Source: Pinibacter aurantiacus | Lineage (GTDB): Bacteria; Bacteroidota; Bacteroidia; Chitinophagales; Chitinophagaceae | Reading direction: 5' to 3' | Length of the DNA stretch: 64,000 bases | Assembly: GCF_019130065.1 (NCBI RefSeq) | Contig: NZ_JAHSPG010000015.1 | Span: 434,001 to 498,000, forward strand | Part shown: positions 27,109 through 35,762 of the stretch, piece after piece | Layout: every line of letters starts with the position of its first letter | Position numbering within the stretch: position 1 is the first letter of the stretch | Made by a program: the position numbers and the translations under genes | Notes under the pieces: model-generated | Seen by the model: only the letters and a program-made list of their open reading frames with translations | What the model was told of the DNA's origin: nothing | Databases searched by the model: none

Positions 27109-28773
27109 TTGAACAAACTGCTCTTAAAACTAGTCTATCTCTTCCGCTCTCTAATGCCCACGGAGGTTGACTTTGATAAAATGATGATCATTGTAAAAGC
27201 AAAGCTTACAATGGATACACGTCGTGTGTATTTGAATTATAAGAGTGCGAAGCAAAAAGAAAATCGCAATCATCTAAACACCGTTTTGCTGATATATGGC
27301 TTCTTCGGCTTGATGATAGGTTTCCTGGTCTTCGCACTGCCGTCATTTTTGTTGTGCATGATCATATTTCACACTTATGTGCTGTTCATGATGGCCATGA
27401 CATTGATCACAGATTTCTCAACCGTTTTGCTCGACACCGCCGATAACCAGATCATACTTTCGCGTCCTGTTTCCAGCAAAACAATTTTCATGGCGAGGCT
27501 GGTGCACATTATGATCTATCTCTTGCAATTCACCATTGCACTCAGCCTGTTTCCTATTGCATTTACATTCTTCAAGTATGGACCGCTCACCGGTATTGGG
27601 TTTTGCGTCACGACATTCCTTACTGTTTTGTTGGCCGTGTTTACCACTTATCTTTTTTATCTCATCATGCTTCGTTTTAGCAATGAGCAAAAAATAAAAG
27701 AGATCGTTACCTACTTTCAAATATTCATGACCATCTTTTTTGCGATGGCTTATCAAATTGTTCCACGCATCATCAATTTTAAATCATTGGCAGGTTCGTT
27801 TGAATTGCATTGGTACGCTTATTTTCTTCCTCCGGTTTGGATGGCGCTTTTGCTGGACGGATTGCATTCACTTTCATTTGATCGTCTGCATATTTTAATG
27901 GCTGCACTCGCCATCGGCATGCCTGTGATCACTTTTTGGGTATTGAACAAATACCTCGCACCGTATTTTTCTAAAAAACTGTCTGTCCTTAACAACGATG
28001 CTGTTGAAGTATCAAAAGGAACAGACAATAATGTTCAAAAACGATCCATTGCGCAAAAGCTTTCTACGCTTGTTTGCAAAAAAGGTTTCGAGCGAAGCGC
28101 TTTTGAAATGACATGGAAAATAACAGGACGCGATAAACAGTTTCGACTGCAGTTCTACCCGAGCCTTGCATATATACTCATTTTTGTATTTGTGTTTGTT
28201 TTCAGAAGCAATCAAAGCATTGGTGAAAGCTGGGAAAATTTACCCGCCAGTTCGAATTTTCTTGTACTGATCTATGTCCCATTGTTCACCATTTCAATGG
28301 GAATTATGGTGATGGCATTCAACGAAAACTTCCAGGCTTCATGGATCTTTTACAGCACACCTGTTGATAAACCAGGCGAATTATTAACCGGCTCGTTGAA
28401 GGCACTGCTGGTAAAATATTTTCTGCCCGCCTATTTAATCATGTTTGTTCTGGCATTGTACATCTGGCACTGGGCCGTAGTTGATGATTTCTTTTTTGGC
28501 CTTTGTAATAATATACTTTGCTTTTTCATCATGGCAGCACTAACGCCGCATTATCTCCCATTTTCCCGGCAGCCAAGCACACAACAGCAAACAGGAAAGG
28601 TAGTGGTGGTACTCGTACAAATGGTAATGATCGGCGCACTGATCGGCATTCATTATGTGCTGATAAAATTCCCAATAATTTTCTACGCAGTCATCCCTTT
28701 CCTTGTGGCAGGAGTTATAGCAATTCTTAGAAACCTGCAAAGATTGCCGTGGCGGCGGATTGTCACCGCCTAA
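27109..28773 (+). CDS. Large integral membrane protein, likely permease partner of the ABC ATPase
   Basis: 554 residues with about 12 hydrophobic segments, often in pairs. The first ~70 residues are hydrophilic (DTRRVYLNYKSAKQKENRNH). It follows the ABC-2 ATPase on the same strand, the common order in Bacteroidota, and is presumably its transmembrane subunit, though it lacks an easily recognised ABC-2 motif. The start is uncertain: the longest frame uses TTG at 27109, immediately after a Family J arm; the first ATG is at 27154 (MPTEVDFDKMM). The TAA stop is joined directly to a Family B arm. Confidence 0.75.
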   Translation: MNKLLLKLVYLFRSLMPTEVDFDKMMIIVKAKLTMDTRRVYLNYKSAKQKENRNHLNTVLLIYGFFGLMIGFLVFALPSFLLCMIIFHTYVLFMMAMTLITDFSTVLLDTADNQIILSRPVSSKTIFMARLVHIMIYLLQFTIALSLFPIAFTFFKYGPLTGIGFCVTTFLTVLLAVFTTYLFYLIMLRFSNEQKIKEIVTYFQIFMTIFFAMAYQIVPRIINFKSLAGSFELHWYAYFLPPVWMALLLDGLHSLSFDRLHILMAALAIGMPVITFWVLNKYLAPYFSKKLSVLNNDAVEVSKGTDNNVQKRSIAQKLSTLVCKKGFERSAFEMTWKITGRDKQFRLQFYPSLAYILIFVFVFVFRSNQSIGESWENLPASSNFLVLIYVPLFTISMGIMVMAFNENFQASWIFYSTPVDKPGELLTGSLKALLVKYFLPAYLIMFVLALYIWHWAVVDDFFFGLCNNILCFFIMAALTPHYLPFSRQPSTQQQTGKVVVVLVQMVMIGALIGIHYVLIKFPIIFYAVIPFLVAGVIAILRNLQRLPWRRIVTA

Positions 28774-28886
28774 TTTGAAAATATAGAAATTTGAAAATGC
28801 ATTCTGTGTAACTTGCTAAATATTTTATAAAGGCAGTTTGCATCACGAGCATTTTCAAATTTCCAAATTCTCAAATTTTCAAATTA
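28771..28886. repeat. Family B inverted-repeat element, stop codon to start codon
   Basis: Left arm 28771-28799 starts with the TAA stop of the membrane protein, followed by the inner sequence GCATTCTGTGTAAC; right arm 28849-28886 ends four bases before the ATG of yggS. The element fills the whole intergenic space. Confidence 0.85.
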
Positions 28887-28890
28887 TTCC

Positions 28891-29556
28891 ATGGCTGTAA
28901 ATATCGAGGCGTATAATAGCATAATTGACGAGCTAAAATCTACAAGTGTGCAACTGGTTGCTGTTTCTAAAACAAAACCGGTGGAAGATATCAGGACATT
29001 GTACGATGCAGGACAAAAGGATTTTGGAGAAAACTATGTGCAGGAAATTACAGAAAAACAGCCAGCCCTACCGGCAGATATCCACTGGCATTTCATCGGT
29101 CATTTGCAAAGCAATAAAGTAAAATACATTGCGCCTTTTGTTTACCTCATTCATGGCGTAGATAGTTTAAAGTTGTTGCAGGAAATAAATAAACAGGCCG
29201 CAAAAAACAATCGCGTTATTGATTGCCTTTTGCAAGTTTATATCGCACAGGAAGAATCAAAATTTGGACTGGATGAAAATGAATTGCAGGAAATCGTCGC
29301 CAATCTTTCATCATTGCAAAATGTGCGTGTTACAGGATTAATGGGAATGGCCTCTTTTTCAGATGATCTTTCAAAAGTGAGAACCGAGTTTAGTAACCTC
29401 AAAACGATCTTCAATAAATTAAAATCCCGGGAACTTCCAGCCAATTGTCAGCCCACCATTCTTTCCATGGGCATGAGCGGTGATTACCAGCTTGCCATTG
29501 AAGAAGGCAGTACCATGGTAAGAATTGGAAGTCTGCTGTTCGGCGCGAGGAAGTAG
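28891..29556 (+). CDS. yggS: YggS/PROSC family PLP-binding protein
   Basis: 221 residues, a single alanine-racemase-like barrel without the second domain, as usual. The PLP lysine is in VAVSKTKP (K27); HFIGHLQSNK, VTGLMGMASF and LSMGMSGDYQLAIEEGST are family blocks. It acts in pyridoxal-phosphate homeostasis rather than catalysis. The ATG at 28891 lies four bases after a repeat arm, so its ribosome-binding region is repeat DNA. Confidence 0.95.
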   Translation: MAVNIEAYNSIIDELKSTSVQLVAVSKTKPVEDIRTLYDAGQKDFGENYVQEITEKQPALPADIHWHFIGHLQSNKVKYIAPFVYLIHGVDSLKLLQEINKQAAKNNRVIDCLLQVYIAQEESKFGLDENELQEIVANLSSLQNVRVTGLMGMASFSDDLSKVRTEFSNLKTIFNKLKSRELPANCQPTILSMGMSGDYQLAIEEGSTMVRIGSLLFGARK

Positions 29557-29562
29557 GGCATC

Positions 29563-29757
29563 GGAACGCAGATTTTCAAGATCGTCATGATTTATTATGA
29601 TTTTCTTGAATCTTTTTGCAAAACCGTGAGGATGATGTGTAAGAACGAATTTCACATTATTCCCAATCTTAACTCATCATGAAAATCATGACAATCTGCG
29701 TTCTTTCTTCAAAATCCGTGTAAATCAGTCCAATCTGCGTCATCTGTGTGCTATCTT
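29563..29757. repeat. Family E element plus Family H right arm
   Basis: Left E arm 29563-29607 (GAACGCAGATTTTCAAGATC and following), right E arm 29675-29703 (CATCATGAAAATCATGACAA and following), then a lone H right arm 29711-29757 (AAAATCCGTGTAAATCAGTC and following). Confidence 0.8.
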
Positions 29758-29803
29758 CCTCACATTTGCTTAAATTCGCAAGCCCAAAAGGCATTTTTTA
29801 AAT

Positions 29804-31483
29804 ATGAGCGAGATTAAGAAAGAAGAAGAAAAATCACTCAATTTTCTTGAAGAAATTGTGGAAGAGGATCTAAAGAACGGTCGTTACAAAAGCATTTTAA
29901 CACGTTTTCCTCCGGAACCCAATGGTTACCTGCACATTGGCCATGCCAAAAGTATTTGCTTGAACTTCGGTCTGGCGCAGAAATACGGCGGCAAAACCAA
30001 TCTCCGTTTCGATGACACCAATCCGGTTACAGAAGATACAGAATATGTAGACAGTATAAAAGATGACGTTCGCTGGCTCGGTTTTGAATGGGCCAATGAG
30101 TTGTATGCGTCAGATTATTTTGAACAGCTTTACAACTTTGCCGTGGAGCTGATTAAAAAAGGTTTTGCTTATGTGGATGATAGTTCTGCAGAAGAAATAG
30201 CCAAACAAAAAGGCACACCTACAGAACCGGGCGTTCCCAATCAATACCGCTCAAGAAGTGTGGAGGAAAACCTTCAACTTTTTGCGGACATGCGTGCCGA
30301 CAAGTACAAGGACGGCGAAAAAGTTTTGCGTGCCAAAATAGATCTGGCTTCGCCAAACATGCACATGCGCGACCCGATCATGTATCGCATCAAGCATGCG
30401 CATCACCACCGTACGGGCGACAAATGGTGCGTCTACCCGATGTACGATTTTGCACACGGCCAAAGCGATAGTATTGAGAATATCACGCATTCCGTTTGTA
30501 CGCTGGAGTTCATTCCTCACCGCCCGCTGTACGACTGGTTCATTGAGAATCTGGCCATTTTCCCATCCCACCAATATGAGTTTTCCCGACTTAACCTTAC
30601 CTACACGGTAATGAGTAAGCGCAAACTGAAGCAACTGGTGGAGGAAAAACACGTTACCGGCTGGGATGATCCGCGAATGTCAACCATCAGCGGATTCCGT
30701 CGTCGTGGTTACACACCGCAAAGCATCCGGACCTTTGCAGAAAAAATAGGTGTTGCCAAACGCGAAAACCTCATCGATGTGTCGTTGCTGGAATTCTGCA
30801 TCCGTGAAGACCTGAATAAATCGGCGCATCGCAGAATGGTGGTGTTTGACCCATTAAAAGTGATTATTACCAACTATGAAGAGGGTAAATCTGAAATACT
30901 GAAAGGCGAAGACAATCCGGAAGATCCAAATACAACATATCGCGACATTCCTTTTTCGCGTGAATTGTTTATTGAAAGAGAAGACTTCATGGAAGTAGCT
31001 CCTAAAAAGTATTTCCGCCTTGCGCCGGGACAAATGGTGCGTTTGAAAAGCGCGTACATCATTAAATGCGACGATTTTGTAAAAGATGCCGACGGCAACA
31101 TTACAGAACTGCATTGCACTTATATTCCTGAAAGTAAAAGCGGCAGCGATACGAGCGGCATCAACGTGAAGGGCACCCTGCATTGGGTAAGCGCCCCTCA
31201 TGCTGTTCACGCAGAAGTTCGCTTATACGACAGGCTTTTCAAAGTGGAAGATCCATCCAGCGAAGAGGGTGACTTTAAAGATTACATCAACCCCAATTCT
31301 TTGGAAGTAGTCGAAACTGTTTACGCTGAACCTGCGCTGGCACAGTCTAAATTTGAAGACCGCTACCAGTTTTTGAGAAAAGGTTATTTCTGCCTTGACA
31401 AAGATACATCCGAAGAGAAATTGATATTTAATAGAACGGTGACGTTGAAAGATACCTGGGCAAAAGAAGTGAAGAAAGGATAG
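29804..31483 (+). CDS. glnS: Glutamine--tRNA ligase
   Basis: 559 residues, class I synthetase charging tRNA-Gln. FPPEPNGYLHIGHAKS carries the HIGH motif (44-47); the KMSKS-equivalent VMSKRKL is near residue 268; GWDDPRMSTISGFRRRGY marks the GlnRS branch as distinct from GluRS. The C-terminal anticodon-binding barrels follow (DFVKDADGN; NVKGTLHWVSAPHAV). A TAAATTCG box resembling the -7 element lies at 29771-29778. A GluRS with relaxed specificity is excluded by the GlnRS-type C-terminal half. Confidence 0.96.
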   Translation: MSEIKKEEEKSLNFLEEIVEEDLKNGRYKSILTRFPPEPNGYLHIGHAKSICLNFGLAQKYGGKTNLRFDDTNPVTEDTEYVDSIKDDVRWLGFEWANELYASDYFEQLYNFAVELIKKGFAYVDDSSAEEIAKQKGTPTEPGVPNQYRSRSVEENLQLFADMRADKYKDGEKVLRAKIDLASPNMHMRDPIMYRIKHAHHHRTGDKWCVYPMYDFAHGQSDSIENITHSVCTLEFIPHRPLYDWFIENLAIFPSHQYEFSRLNLTYTVMSKRKLKQLVEEKHVTGWDDPRMSTISGFRRRGYTPQSIRTFAEKIGVAKRENLIDVSLLEFCIREDLNKSAHRRMVVFDPLKVIITNYEEGKSEILKGEDNPEDPNTTYRDIPFSRELFIEREDFMEVAPKKYFRLAPGQMVRLKSAYIIKCDDFVKDADGNITELHCTYIPESKSGSDTSGINVKGTLHWVSAPHAVHAEVRLYDRLFKVEDPSSEEGDFKDYINPNSLEVVETVYAEPALAQSKFEDRYQFLRKGYFCLDKDTSEEKLIFNRTVTLKDTWAKEVKKG

Positions 31484-31504
31484 TATTCTTTTGCAGCCTA
31501 TAGC

Positions 31505-31658
31505 CAAACGCCTAATGCCTAACGCAAGTCCCTGCGTTTAGCGTTAGGCGTTTGACATTCGGGGCCCTCTGATTATTAGAAATTTTTCCAAACTTTTACC
31601 TCTCTTTCTTGTTATAACTAGTTGTTAGCTAATTAGCAAAACCCTAACACACTAACAG
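31505..31658. repeat. Family I palindrome and Family K arms
   Basis: Family I arms 31505-31526 and 31533-31554 are 22-bp near-perfect reverse complements (CAAACGCCTAATGCCTAACG and following) around a 6-base loop. A Family K-like pair (GTTGTTAGCTAATTAGC, 31619-31635, and CTAACACACTAACAG, 31643-31657) follows. The gap is 256 bases. Confidence 0.8.
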
Positions 31659-31739
31659 AAAAAATTCATTATCTTCAGATAACCGCCTACCCTTTACTGC
31701 CGCACTTTTTTTATATCTCAGAACAAAAGAAGAAAATAT

Positions 31740-32354
31740 ATGAAAAAACTCCTTTTTGCCGTATTCCTGTTTTTTTCTGTTACCGCTGTTATTGCACAGC
31801 CAACCGTTACGGAACAATTTCAAAAGATCTCAACGATGGAGCAGGCTCAAAAATTTATTGATGCCAATGCGCCGCTCAAGCCGGTCATCTTTAATGTTGT
31901 GGCGGGCAAGGACACTACCATGATCGCAAAGCGCTTGTTGCGTCAAACAAAGGGCAATGTGTTTAACGTGGGTTATACCACCTACAAGGTGCTGGAATCA
32001 AACGAGTCTGTTAAATACCGTGCCAGCTACATTTTCCTGGATGGCGGAAGTCTAAGCCCAGCGGAAGTTGACAGCATGAAAAAGATCATTGCAAAAAAGA
32101 TCGATGCAGGACAATCGTTCGATGCCTTATCGGATCAATACACCATGGACGGTAACACCACACATGGTGATACGGGCTGGTTCTTTGGTGAGGAAATGAT
32201 GCCGAAAGAATTCCAGGATGCCGTTTCCAAACACAAGACAGGCGAAGTGTTTTATGTTGATGTTCCCGATAAACAATGGCACTACATTGTAAAGAAAACT
32301 TATGACGATGATCTTAAAAAAGAGATGACCATTCTTAGGGCAAACGGACGATAA
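31740..32354 (+). CDS. Parvulin-type peptidyl-prolyl isomerase, exported
   Basis: 204 residues. A signal peptide (KKLLFAVFLFFSVTAVIAQ, cleavage near 20) exports it to the periplasm. Residues about 95-190 match the rotamase (PpiC) domain: IIAKKIDAGQSFDALSDQYT, then DGNTTHGDTGWFFGEEMMPK and FQDAVSKHKTGEVFYVDVPD. Such proteins assist folding of envelope proteins. It is shorter than PrsA/SurA and has no separate chaperone domain. A shared terminator follows. Confidence 0.88.
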   Translation: MKKLLFAVFLFFSVTAVIAQPTVTEQFQKISTMEQAQKFIDANAPLKPVIFNVVAGKDTTMIAKRLLRQTKGNVFNVGYTTYKVLESNESVKYRASYIFLDGGSLSPAEVDSMKKIIAKKIDAGQSFDALSDQYTMDGNTTHGDTGWFFGEEMMPKEFQDAVSKHKTGEVFYVDVPDKQWHYIVKKTYDDDLKKEMTILRANGR

Positions 32355-32378
32355 TGAATTTATGTATAGAGCATGTCC

Positions 32379-32417
32379 AAATCCCTGCTTGACAATTGAG
32401 CGGGGATTTATTTTTTA
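32379..32417. terminator. Terminator between convergent genes
   Basis: AAATCCC / GGGATTT, extended by four further pairs including one G-T, form an ~11-bp stem followed by TATTTTTT. The right side overlaps the stop of the MscS gene on the minus strand. Confidence 0.75.
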
Positions 32418-33475
32418 AGCTCGTCTATGCGCATTTTAGGTAAATTGTCCGGGAAGTTTTTTTGAATGTATGTGATCATGTTTTCGCGAATGTAACAGCG
32501 AAGATCAAAGGCCTGACCCGAGTTTGCAGCACTCATCAGCGTCCTGATTTCCATAACTTTTTCTGTAATGTTCGTTACCTGCACAACGCCCACTTTTCTA
32601 TCCCAAAGAGGTGATAGTTCCAAAAGCCGCATGTATTCTATACGCAAAGGTTCAATGGGCATTGTATAGTCTACATAAAAATAAACGTAGCCAAGCAAAT
32701 CGGATGTATTGCGCGTCCAGTTTTGAAAGGGCTTTTCAATAAAATAGTTAATGGGTAATACAAGGCGACGCTTATCCCACAAATTCATCACCACATACGT
32801 AAGCGTAATTTCCTCTACCCGCCCCCATTCATTTTCAACGATCAGCACATCGTCAATGCGTATGGGTTGCGTGAAAGCAATTTGAAAACCTGCTAAAATA
32901 TTAGCGAGCGATTTTTGCGCTGCAAAACCAATAATGATACCTCCAACACCCACACCGGTAAGCAGCCCGGCTCCGATTTTTTTTAGCCCATCAAAACTCA
33001 GCAGTACGGCGCAAATAGTTACAATAACAATGATCCCTACAATGAGTCTCCAAATAAACTGCACCTGCGTGCGTATCTTCCGCTCACGAAGATTGTCCGC
33101 TTTTGAAATATCGTAAGAATGATAAATATAGTCTCGCAAAACGTTTACCAACCCAATGAGTACTGCTGCAAACGTAATGGTTAAAAAAATACTCACTGTT
33201 TTATCCAGGTTGCTTTCAAAAGCAGGCCTTACCCGCATAAAGGGCAACATGAAATTGAATACCAGCACGGGAAGAAAATAGTTAAACGGCCTGCCAATAT
33301 TGCTAAGAATGGATTTTGGCAAAGAATAATCCCGTCCTGGTTTCACAGCTGTATACCGCAGCGAAACCGATAGTATAAATTTGATAATGAACGCCAATAT
33401 AATAGACGCACTTACCAATAATAAGTTCCACACCCAATCGGGTAACTTTCCAAATACACTTTGCAATTCGTCCAT
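32408..33475 (-). CDS. MscS-family mechanosensitive channel protein
   Basis: 355 residues. About four to five helices: 12-36, 62-82, 92-115 and 140-165, then the pore-like helix with IGAGLLTGVGVGGIIIGFAA leading into QKSLANILAGFQIAFTQPIR, the MscS signature that starts the beta domain (DDVLIVENEWGRVEEITLTY). A C-terminal alpha/beta domain follows. It releases solutes on osmotic downshock at the inner membrane. Longer at the N-terminus than E. coli MscS, as common in this branch. Its 5' side is a Family G element. Confidence 0.93.
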   Translation of the reverse strand: MDELQSVFGKLPDWVWNLLLVSASIILAFIIKFILSVSLRYTAVKPGRDYSLPKSILSNIGRPFNYFLPVLVFNFMLPFMRVRPAFESNLDKTVSIFLTITFAAVLIGLVNVLRDYIYHSYDISKADNLRERKIRTQVQFIWRLIVGIIVIVTICAVLLSFDGLKKIGAGLLTGVGVGGIIIGFAAQKSLANILAGFQIAFTQPIRIDDVLIVENEWGRVEEITLTYVVMNLWDKRRLVLPINYFIEKPFQNWTRNTSDLLGYVYFYVDYTMPIEPLRIEYMRLLELSPLWDRKVGVVQVTNITEKVMEIRTLMSAANSGQAFDLRCYIRENMITYIQKNFPDNLPKMRIDELKK

Positions 33476-33534
33476 GGGCGGCAGGTTTATTATGCTAGAA
33501 ACATTACAAACGATGTACCGGGAATGAGGACAAA

Positions 33535-33655
33535 GCTGAATAACTGAATAACCGAATAACTGAGTAATTGAAATTCAAAGTGAATGATCGAATGTAAACT
33601 TTCAGTTATTCAGTTACTCAGTTATTCAGTTACTCAGTTATTCAGTTATTGACCT
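33535..33655. repeat. Family G inverted-repeat element
   Basis: Left arm 33535-33570 (CTGAATAACTGAATAACCGA and following) and longer right arm 33600-33652 (TTTCAGTTATTCAGTTACTC and following, five units). The right arm has more units than the left, which suggests unit-number change within an arm. Confidence 0.85.
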
Positions 33656-33659
33656 GCGG

Positions 33660-34916
33660 TTACCTCACACTATCATACTGCATCACAAACTTGCTAAGAT
33701 CCGGTGCATTCTTTTTTTGCCGTTGCAGCTCGTAGTTATAGATGATGTTGCCAACTTCTTCAAAAAAGGGATAACCGATCGTGTCATAGTCGTATTTATC
33801 GTCGTTTAAAATACCGTCGCTGTTGGTGTAAATAGTGGCTGTCAGCATAAACTCAACACCGTTTAGAAAATCGACAACATAGGCAGCATCAGTGAGAAAG
33901 CCATAGCTCCAGCCTGCTTTATTAAACACTCTTATATAAGGGGGTATTTTTTTCTTGCCTGCTTTAAAGAAGAAGAATTTGGTGTAGCTGTCAAAATATT
34001 CAGTAGTGTCGTATTTGGGAAAGTTTGTCTCAGAGGGATATTGCGACATGTATTTGTAGAGGAAACGATAGTCATCATCAGAGAGATCAAATCGTTTGGA
34101 ACTGCTTACCGATGAAGGAAACAACACGGCCTGCAACATTTGCTGCATGTCCGTCAAGGCAAACTTATTATGTGTGGTAAAATCCATCGGCTGCATGATG
34201 AGGCTGTCATTTCTATCTAAATGTCCATTGCCGATTTTAATCTGTTTTGAAAAATCAAATTTGAAATTGCTGTAGGCTGCGGGTTGCGTGTAAAGCAAAT
34301 GATCTCCATTCACAAATCTCACCTGGCTCGTGTGGCGGTTTTCATCTTCATTCATCGGAGCAAAAGAGCGGGTTATAACGGTGTTCCTATAGCCTTTTTT
34401 CTGCAGCGCGTCATTGATGTATTGTTGACCGTCAAACTCGTATAATCTGTTATAGGCATCATTATCGCTTATCAAAAATATCTTACGAACATAATGCGCA
34501 ACCGACGGCAGCTTGTTTTCGCTTGTTGAATCGATCCATGCATTTGTTTGCTTGCTGTAAGAGCTGTCGAGCAACATGGTAGTGTATTTATCAACCATTG
34601 GCACACGCAGCTTATGAAGCTTTTCCAGTGCCAGCAAGGCAATGGGCAATTTCACTGTTGAGGCCGGATTGAAATACTGTTCTTTATCTACGTGTAAATA
34701 ATAGTTGGTAAAGGTTGGATTGTTGTGTTTGCTCCTGTCAATTTGTGTGTAGATGAGCTGATATCGAAAGCTGTCGGGCTTGTCAAGGATATTCAATAAC
34801 AAGGGCGAGCCTTTTTCAATCAATAGTTTTTGCAGGAAATCGTCGGAGCGAGATTGAGCCTGCAAACCTGCAAGAGCTACAAAAATTGGTATGAAACAAG
34901 ATAACCATTTATACAT
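33660..34916 (-). CDS. Secreted serine hydrolase, class A beta-lactamase-like
   Basis: 418 residues with a signal peptide (1-20, ending LQA). The three active-site elements of penicillin-recognising serine enzymes can be placed: STVK (86-89) with nucleophile S86, SDN (150-152), and KAG (333-335) where KTG/KSG is usual. The protein is longer than class A beta-lactamases (~290), mainly through an insert of about 100 residues between SDN and KAG. It may be a beta-lactamase, a D,D-peptidase-like enzyme or another esterase. Family fold confident, activity not. Confidence 0.8.
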   Translation of the reverse strand: MYKWLSCFIPIFVALAGLQAQSRSDDFLQKLLIEKGSPLLLNILDKPDSFRYQLIYTQIDRSKHNNPTFTNYYLHVDKEQYFNPASTVKLPIALLALEKLHKLRVPMVDKYTTMLLDSSYSKQTNAWIDSTSENKLPSVAHYVRKIFLISDNDAYNRLYEFDGQQYINDALQKKGYRNTVITRSFAPMNEDENRHTSQVRFVNGDHLLYTQPAAYSNFKFDFSKQIKIGNGHLDRNDSLIMQPMDFTTHNKFALTDMQQMLQAVLFPSSVSSSKRFDLSDDDYRFLYKYMSQYPSETNFPKYDTTEYFDSYTKFFFFKAGKKKIPPYIRVFNKAGWSYGFLTDAAYVVDFLNGVEFMLTATIYTNSDGILNDDKYDYDTIGYPFFEEVGNIIYNYELQRQKKNAPDLSKFVMQYDSVR

Positions 34917-34993
34917 ACAAGATTTTTATCGATTACTTTAAATGAGAAAATCCTATTTATGATAAATTTGATCTGCCTAGCTATTCTGTCTCA

Positions 34994-35413
34994 CTAAAGA
35001 AATTCAGTGATAAATTCATCCGGCGTCAAAACCGGCAGAGCGGCTATTGCTTCTTTTTTAAGGCGCTTATCCCGGCTTATGAAATAATTGATTTCATTGT
35101 GTATTGAGGCATAATACTGCAACGCATCTTCAATATCATCAATTTTGGAATTCAAGGCAAGCAACGTTATTTCATGTGGTGCATCTATTGCCTGCACATT
35201 GGTCAGTAATGTAATTAGTAAATTTCTCGCCTCTTTTTTACCATATTCCTTTACCAAAAAATATCCGGCTATATGTATAATTGTAGGAGTGATGAACGCC
35301 TGTACCTTTTCATCTTCGATCAATTCAAAAATCTCTTTAATTTTCTCATGCCCTGGACGTTGGAGAAAAAAATCCAAAAGAATATTGGCATCAAGAAATA
35401 TTTTAGAACCCAT
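34994..35413 (-). CDS. PIN-domain toxin (VapC-like)
   Basis: 139 residues from the ATG at 35413 (another ATG four codons upstream at 35425 is possible). The N-terminus KIFLDANILLDFFLQRPGH has the first PIN aspartate (D8) and DANI pattern; IEDALQYYASIHNEINYFIS and SRDKRLK give the later acidic cluster. PIN proteins are Mg-dependent ribonucleases. The start overlaps the end of the antitoxin gene, so the two are translationally coupled. AT-rich relative to neighbours, which fits a mobile module. Confidence 0.85.
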   Translation of the reverse strand: MGSKIFLDANILLDFFLQRPGHEKIKEIFELIEDEKVQAFITPTIIHIAGYFLVKEYGKKEARNLLITLLTNVQAIDAPHEITLLALNSKIDDIEDALQYYASIHNEINYFISRDKRLKKEAIAALPVLTPDEFITEFL

Positions 35414-35645
35414 ATTTTTTTGCATTTTCTTTGTAGTACAATTCCTTCAAATCGATACTGGGGTCAATATTGGGCTTTTTCAATTTAGCCACAGCATCGA
35501 TTATACTCTTTTTCCTGGCAGGTCTTATTAGCTTTTTTAAATAATTTTCTACCAACTCAGAAACACTAACATTGTTGCGCGATGCGTAATTCTTTACATT
35601 ATCAAGTAGCGATTCCTCTATTGTAATATTTAGTCTTGTTTTCAT
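35403..35645 (-). CDS. Ribbon-helix-helix-like antitoxin (DUF6364 type)
   Basis: 80 residues: MKTRLNITIEESLLDNVKNY begins a beta-strand/helix ribbon-helix-helix pattern, NNVSVSELVENYLKKLI is the second helix, and the C-terminal ~30 residues (DPSIDLKELYYKE) would bind the toxin. The gene precedes and overlaps the PIN toxin gene, the usual antitoxin-first order. It should neutralise the toxin and bind its own promoter. The DUF6364 assignment is from memory of similar Bacteroidota pairs. Confidence 0.8.
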   Translation of the reverse strand: MKTRLNITIEESLLDNVKNYASRNNVSVSELVENYLKKLIRPARKKSIIDAVAKLKKPNIDPSIDLKELYYKENAKKYGF

Positions 35646-35708
35646 ACGCTCTTAATCTTTCTCAAATATACGCATATTTTAATTTTATGCGCATAAAGTA
35701 AGCCGGCA

Positions 35709-35735
35709 CAAAAAATCCCCCGAAATACGGGGGAT
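35709..35735 (-). terminator. Terminator of sucC
   Basis: On the minus strand ATCCCCCG / CGGGGGAT form an 8-bp GC-rich stem with a 5-base loop and a following T-run. Confidence 0.9.
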
Positions 35736-35762
35736 CTATATAGAAATTGATTCTTTGTAGAA

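Noticed and set aside
33600-33652. CRISPR-like array in the Family G arm
   Set aside because: Units are about 12 bases, directly adjacent and without unique spacers; no cas gene is present.
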